Assembly: GCA_964367685.1 (NCBI GenBank)
Contig: CAYIYM010000002.1
Span: 1-64,000, forward strand
DNA from: CAUPWF01 sp964367685
GTDB lineage: Bacteria > Bacillota > Clostridia > Lachnospirales > Lachnospiraceae
DNA length: 64,000 nt
Reading direction: 5' to 3'
Shown: positions 62,553-64,000 of the stretch, piece by piece
Numbering within the stretch: position 1 is the stretch's first letter
Layout: each line of letters starts with the position of its first letter
Notes under the pieces: generated by a model
Seen by the model: the letters and a program-made list of their open reading frames with translations, nothing else
What the model was told of the DNA's origin: nothing
The model's database searches: none
Position numbers and translations under genes: made by a program

Positions 62553-62927
62553 TTGGAGATAATAGTTAGTAATAAGTCAAGTAGACCTCTTTATGAACAG
62601 ATTGCATCGCAAATTAAAAATGCCATTATGACCGAAGAATTAAAGTCTGGTGAGGCACTTCCCTCTGTAAGGGGACTCGCTAAGTCATTACAAATTAGTG
62701 TCTTAACTGTTCAAAAGGCATATACCACTTTAAGTGAAGAGGGATTTATTGAAACAACAGCTGGAAAAGGTTGTTATGTTTCGGCACATAATCAAGATTT
62801 TTATCTTGAAGAACAGCAAAAAAAGATTGAAGAGCAGTTTAATCATGCTATAGAAATTGCTAGGAAAAGTGGCATTTCACTGGAAAAACTCACGCAACTT
62901 TTAGCATTATTATATGAGGAGGACTAA
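62553..62927 (+). CDS. GntR-family regulator, YtrA subfamily
   Basis: A 124-residue regulator. The winged helix-turn-helix fills about 1-75 (RPLYEQIASQIKNAIMTEEL, then SVRGLAKSLQISVLTVQKAY). A short helical tail (about 80-124) makes the dimer, as in the YtrA subfamily, which lacks a large ligand domain. The start is TTG, supported by AAAGGAGGT 6 bases upstream. Such regulators sit ahead of ABC genes that respond to cell-wall stress, as here. Confidence 0.92.
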   Translation: MEIIVSNKSSRPLYEQIASQIKNAIMTEELKSGEALPSVRGLAKSLQISVLTVQKAYTTLSEEGFIETTAGKGCYVSAHNQDFYLEEQQKKIEEQFNHAIEIARKSGISLEKLTQLLALLYEED

Positions 62928-62928
62928 A

Positions 62929-63783
62929 ATGAGCAATATTTTATCAGTAGATAATTTAACAAAGCATTATAAAGATTTTACATTAGATAACATCTCATTT
63001 TCTGTACCTTATGGCTCCATTATTGGATTGATTGGTGAAAATGGTGCAGGAAAAAGCACTGTAATCAAAGCAATAACAGGTGTCATTAATTCAGACAATG
63101 GAAACATCTCTATGCTTGGAAATGAGAATTCTATATCCGTAGATGAGAAAAGTAAACTTGCTGTGGTTTTTGATGGGAGCAACTTCCCTGATGTTTTAAC
63201 TGTGCAAACGCTAAATACTGTACTTAAAAATATTTATTTACAGTGGGACGAGGAAAAGTATTTTGCGATGGCTTCAAAATTGGAGTTGCCTAAAAGTAAA
63301 AAAATCAAAGACTTTTCAAAAGGCATGAAAATGAAATTATCAATTATTGTAGCATTTTCACATAATGCCAACTTGATGATTTTAGATGAGGCAACAAGTG
63401 GACTTGATCCGGTTGTGCGTGATGATATTTTAGATTTACTTCTTGACTTTGTGCAAGATGAAAACAATTCCGTTCTTGTTTCATCTCACATTACAAGTGA
63501 TTTGGAAAAAATAGCTGATTATATCATTTTTATTCACAAGGGTAAACTTATTTTTAATTTGCCAAAGGACGAATTGATGTATAATTATGGAATTGTAAAA
63601 TGTAGAGAAGAGCAGTTTGCTAAACTAGAGAAATCTGATTTTGTTGCATATAGAAAGCAAGAATATTTTTATGAAATCTTAGTTTCGAACAGAAATATAT
63701 TTGCCAAAACACACCCTAGACTAGCTGTTGAATCTGCAACAATTGATGAGATTATGTTGCTTTATATTAAGGGGGTAAAATAA
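62929..63783 (+). CDS. ABC transporter ATP-binding protein (YtrB/BcrA type)
   Basis: A 284-residue ATPase. Walker A GENGAGKST, signature FSKGMKMKLS, Walker B LMILDEATSGLDP and switch histidine SSHIT are intact. A C-terminal extension (about 220-284) is typical of this class. The ATG at 62929 follows AGGAGG, one base after the gntR stop; the in-frame ATG at 62914 overlaps that site. The next permease starts inside its stop codon (TAATG). Confidence 0.93.
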   Translation: MSNILSVDNLTKHYKDFTLDNISFSVPYGSIIGLIGENGAGKSTVIKAITGVINSDNGNISMLGNENSISVDEKSKLAVVFDGSNFPDVLTVQTLNTVLKNIYLQWDEEKYFAMASKLELPKSKKIKDFSKGMKMKLSIIVAFSHNANLMILDEATSGLDPVVRDDILDLLLDFVQDENNSVLVSSHITSDLEKIADYIIFIHKGKLIFNLPKDELMYNYGIVKCREEQFAKLEKSDFVAYRKQEYFYEILVSNRNIFAKTHPRLAVESATIDEIMLLYIKGVK

Positions 63784-64000
63784 TGAAAGGTTTACTATTA
63801 AAGGATTATTACACTATAAAAGACACTTTATTGATTCAATTGATTATGATGCTAGTAATAGGTGTTGCGATGTCTTTTACAATAACTTCACTTGTTTTTA
63901 TTGTAATTTCGACTAGTTCTTTTAGTTTGTTTTCTAGCACAGCAATTATGTCTGATAAAGTAAGTGGATGGAATATGTTTTCAAATACAATTCCTATTCC
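63783..64000 (+). CDS. ABC-2 type permease (3' truncated by window edge)
   Basis: The frame opens with ATG at 63783 in a TAATG overlap with the ATPase stop and runs off the window. The 72 visible codons begin MKGLLLKDYYTIKDTLLIQ, then a hydrophobic helix (LIMMLVIGVAMSF) and a second (SLVFIVISTSSFSLF). This N-terminus is typical of the permease that pairs with YtrB/BcrA-like ATPases. Confidence 0.8.
   Translation, partial: MKGLLLKDYYTIKDTLLIQLIMMLVIGVAMSFTITSLVFIVISTSSFSLFSSTAIMSDKVSGWNMFSNTIPI

Overview
The window is 64 kb of an AT-rich Firmicutes chromosome, most likely a spore-forming anaerobic clostridium close to Lachnospiraceae. The evidence is strong AGGAGG ribosome binding sites, TTGACA/TATAAT-type promoters, sigH, a YtvI-type sporulation membrane protein, a T-box leader, Mini-RNase III, trigger factor, ClpP, ClpX and Lon in a row, and oxygen-sensitive enzyme types (Fe-S serine dehydratase, Fe-S aldo-keto reductase). 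No phage, IS element or CRISPR array was found. Two runs of 100 N interrupt the sequence. Both are flanked by the same 55 bases on each side, so they look like k-mer-sized contig overlaps rather than missing sequence.

Layout: 1-4.3 kb holds the end of an Eis-like acetyltransferase gene and cysS-mrnC-rlmB-sigH, with a tRNA-Thr facing them. 4.4-7.7 kb holds glnS (broken by the first gap) and infC-rpmI-rplT, with an AUU start codon and an attenuated leader. 8.3-14.1 kb is an oligopeptide ABC importer, oppBCDFA, whose binding protein appears circularly permuted. 14.2-22.8 kb holds typA (minus strand), dapA-dapB, secA, prfB with its programmed +1 frameshift, pheB and an XRE regulator. 23-36.9 kb is a long co-directional block: tig, clpP, clpX, lon, engB, ytvI, an Fe-S aldo-keto reductase, a GH2 glycosidase, a fused aroE-aroK, aroQ and a PatB-type lyase. 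37-47 kb holds a divergent EF-G paralogue, an unknown membrane protein, and a phenylalanine-type T-box ahead of aroF-aroB-aroA-aroC-pheA. 47-54.6 kb holds a P-loop protein, leuS, a one-chain serine dehydratase, a CACHE-GGDEF-EAL protein and a UPF0303-type protein. 54.6-56.1 kb is nearly gene-free, with a 40-codon ORF and a 17-bp minisatellite. 56.1-64 kb is accessory: a C_GCAxxG_C_C protein, an ATP-grasp/Mur-ligase pair, a TetR-controlled ABC plus MFS export cassette, and a YtrA-type GntR regulator with a second ABC transporter that runs off the window.

All seven shikimate steps and the first two phenylalanine steps are encoded within 13 kb, in two transcription groups (aroEK-aroQ and aroF-B-A-C-pheA). 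The second group is predicted to be read through only when uncharged tRNA-Phe accumulates. The ribosome-related genes show three classical translational or attenuation controls: the AUU start of infC, the RF2 frameshift in prfB, and the infC leader terminator. The observations most worth follow-up are the permuted OppA, the EF-G paralogue that lacks the catalytic histidine, the long-range antiterminator pairing in the infC leader, and the ATP-grasp/Mur-ligase pair of unknown product.
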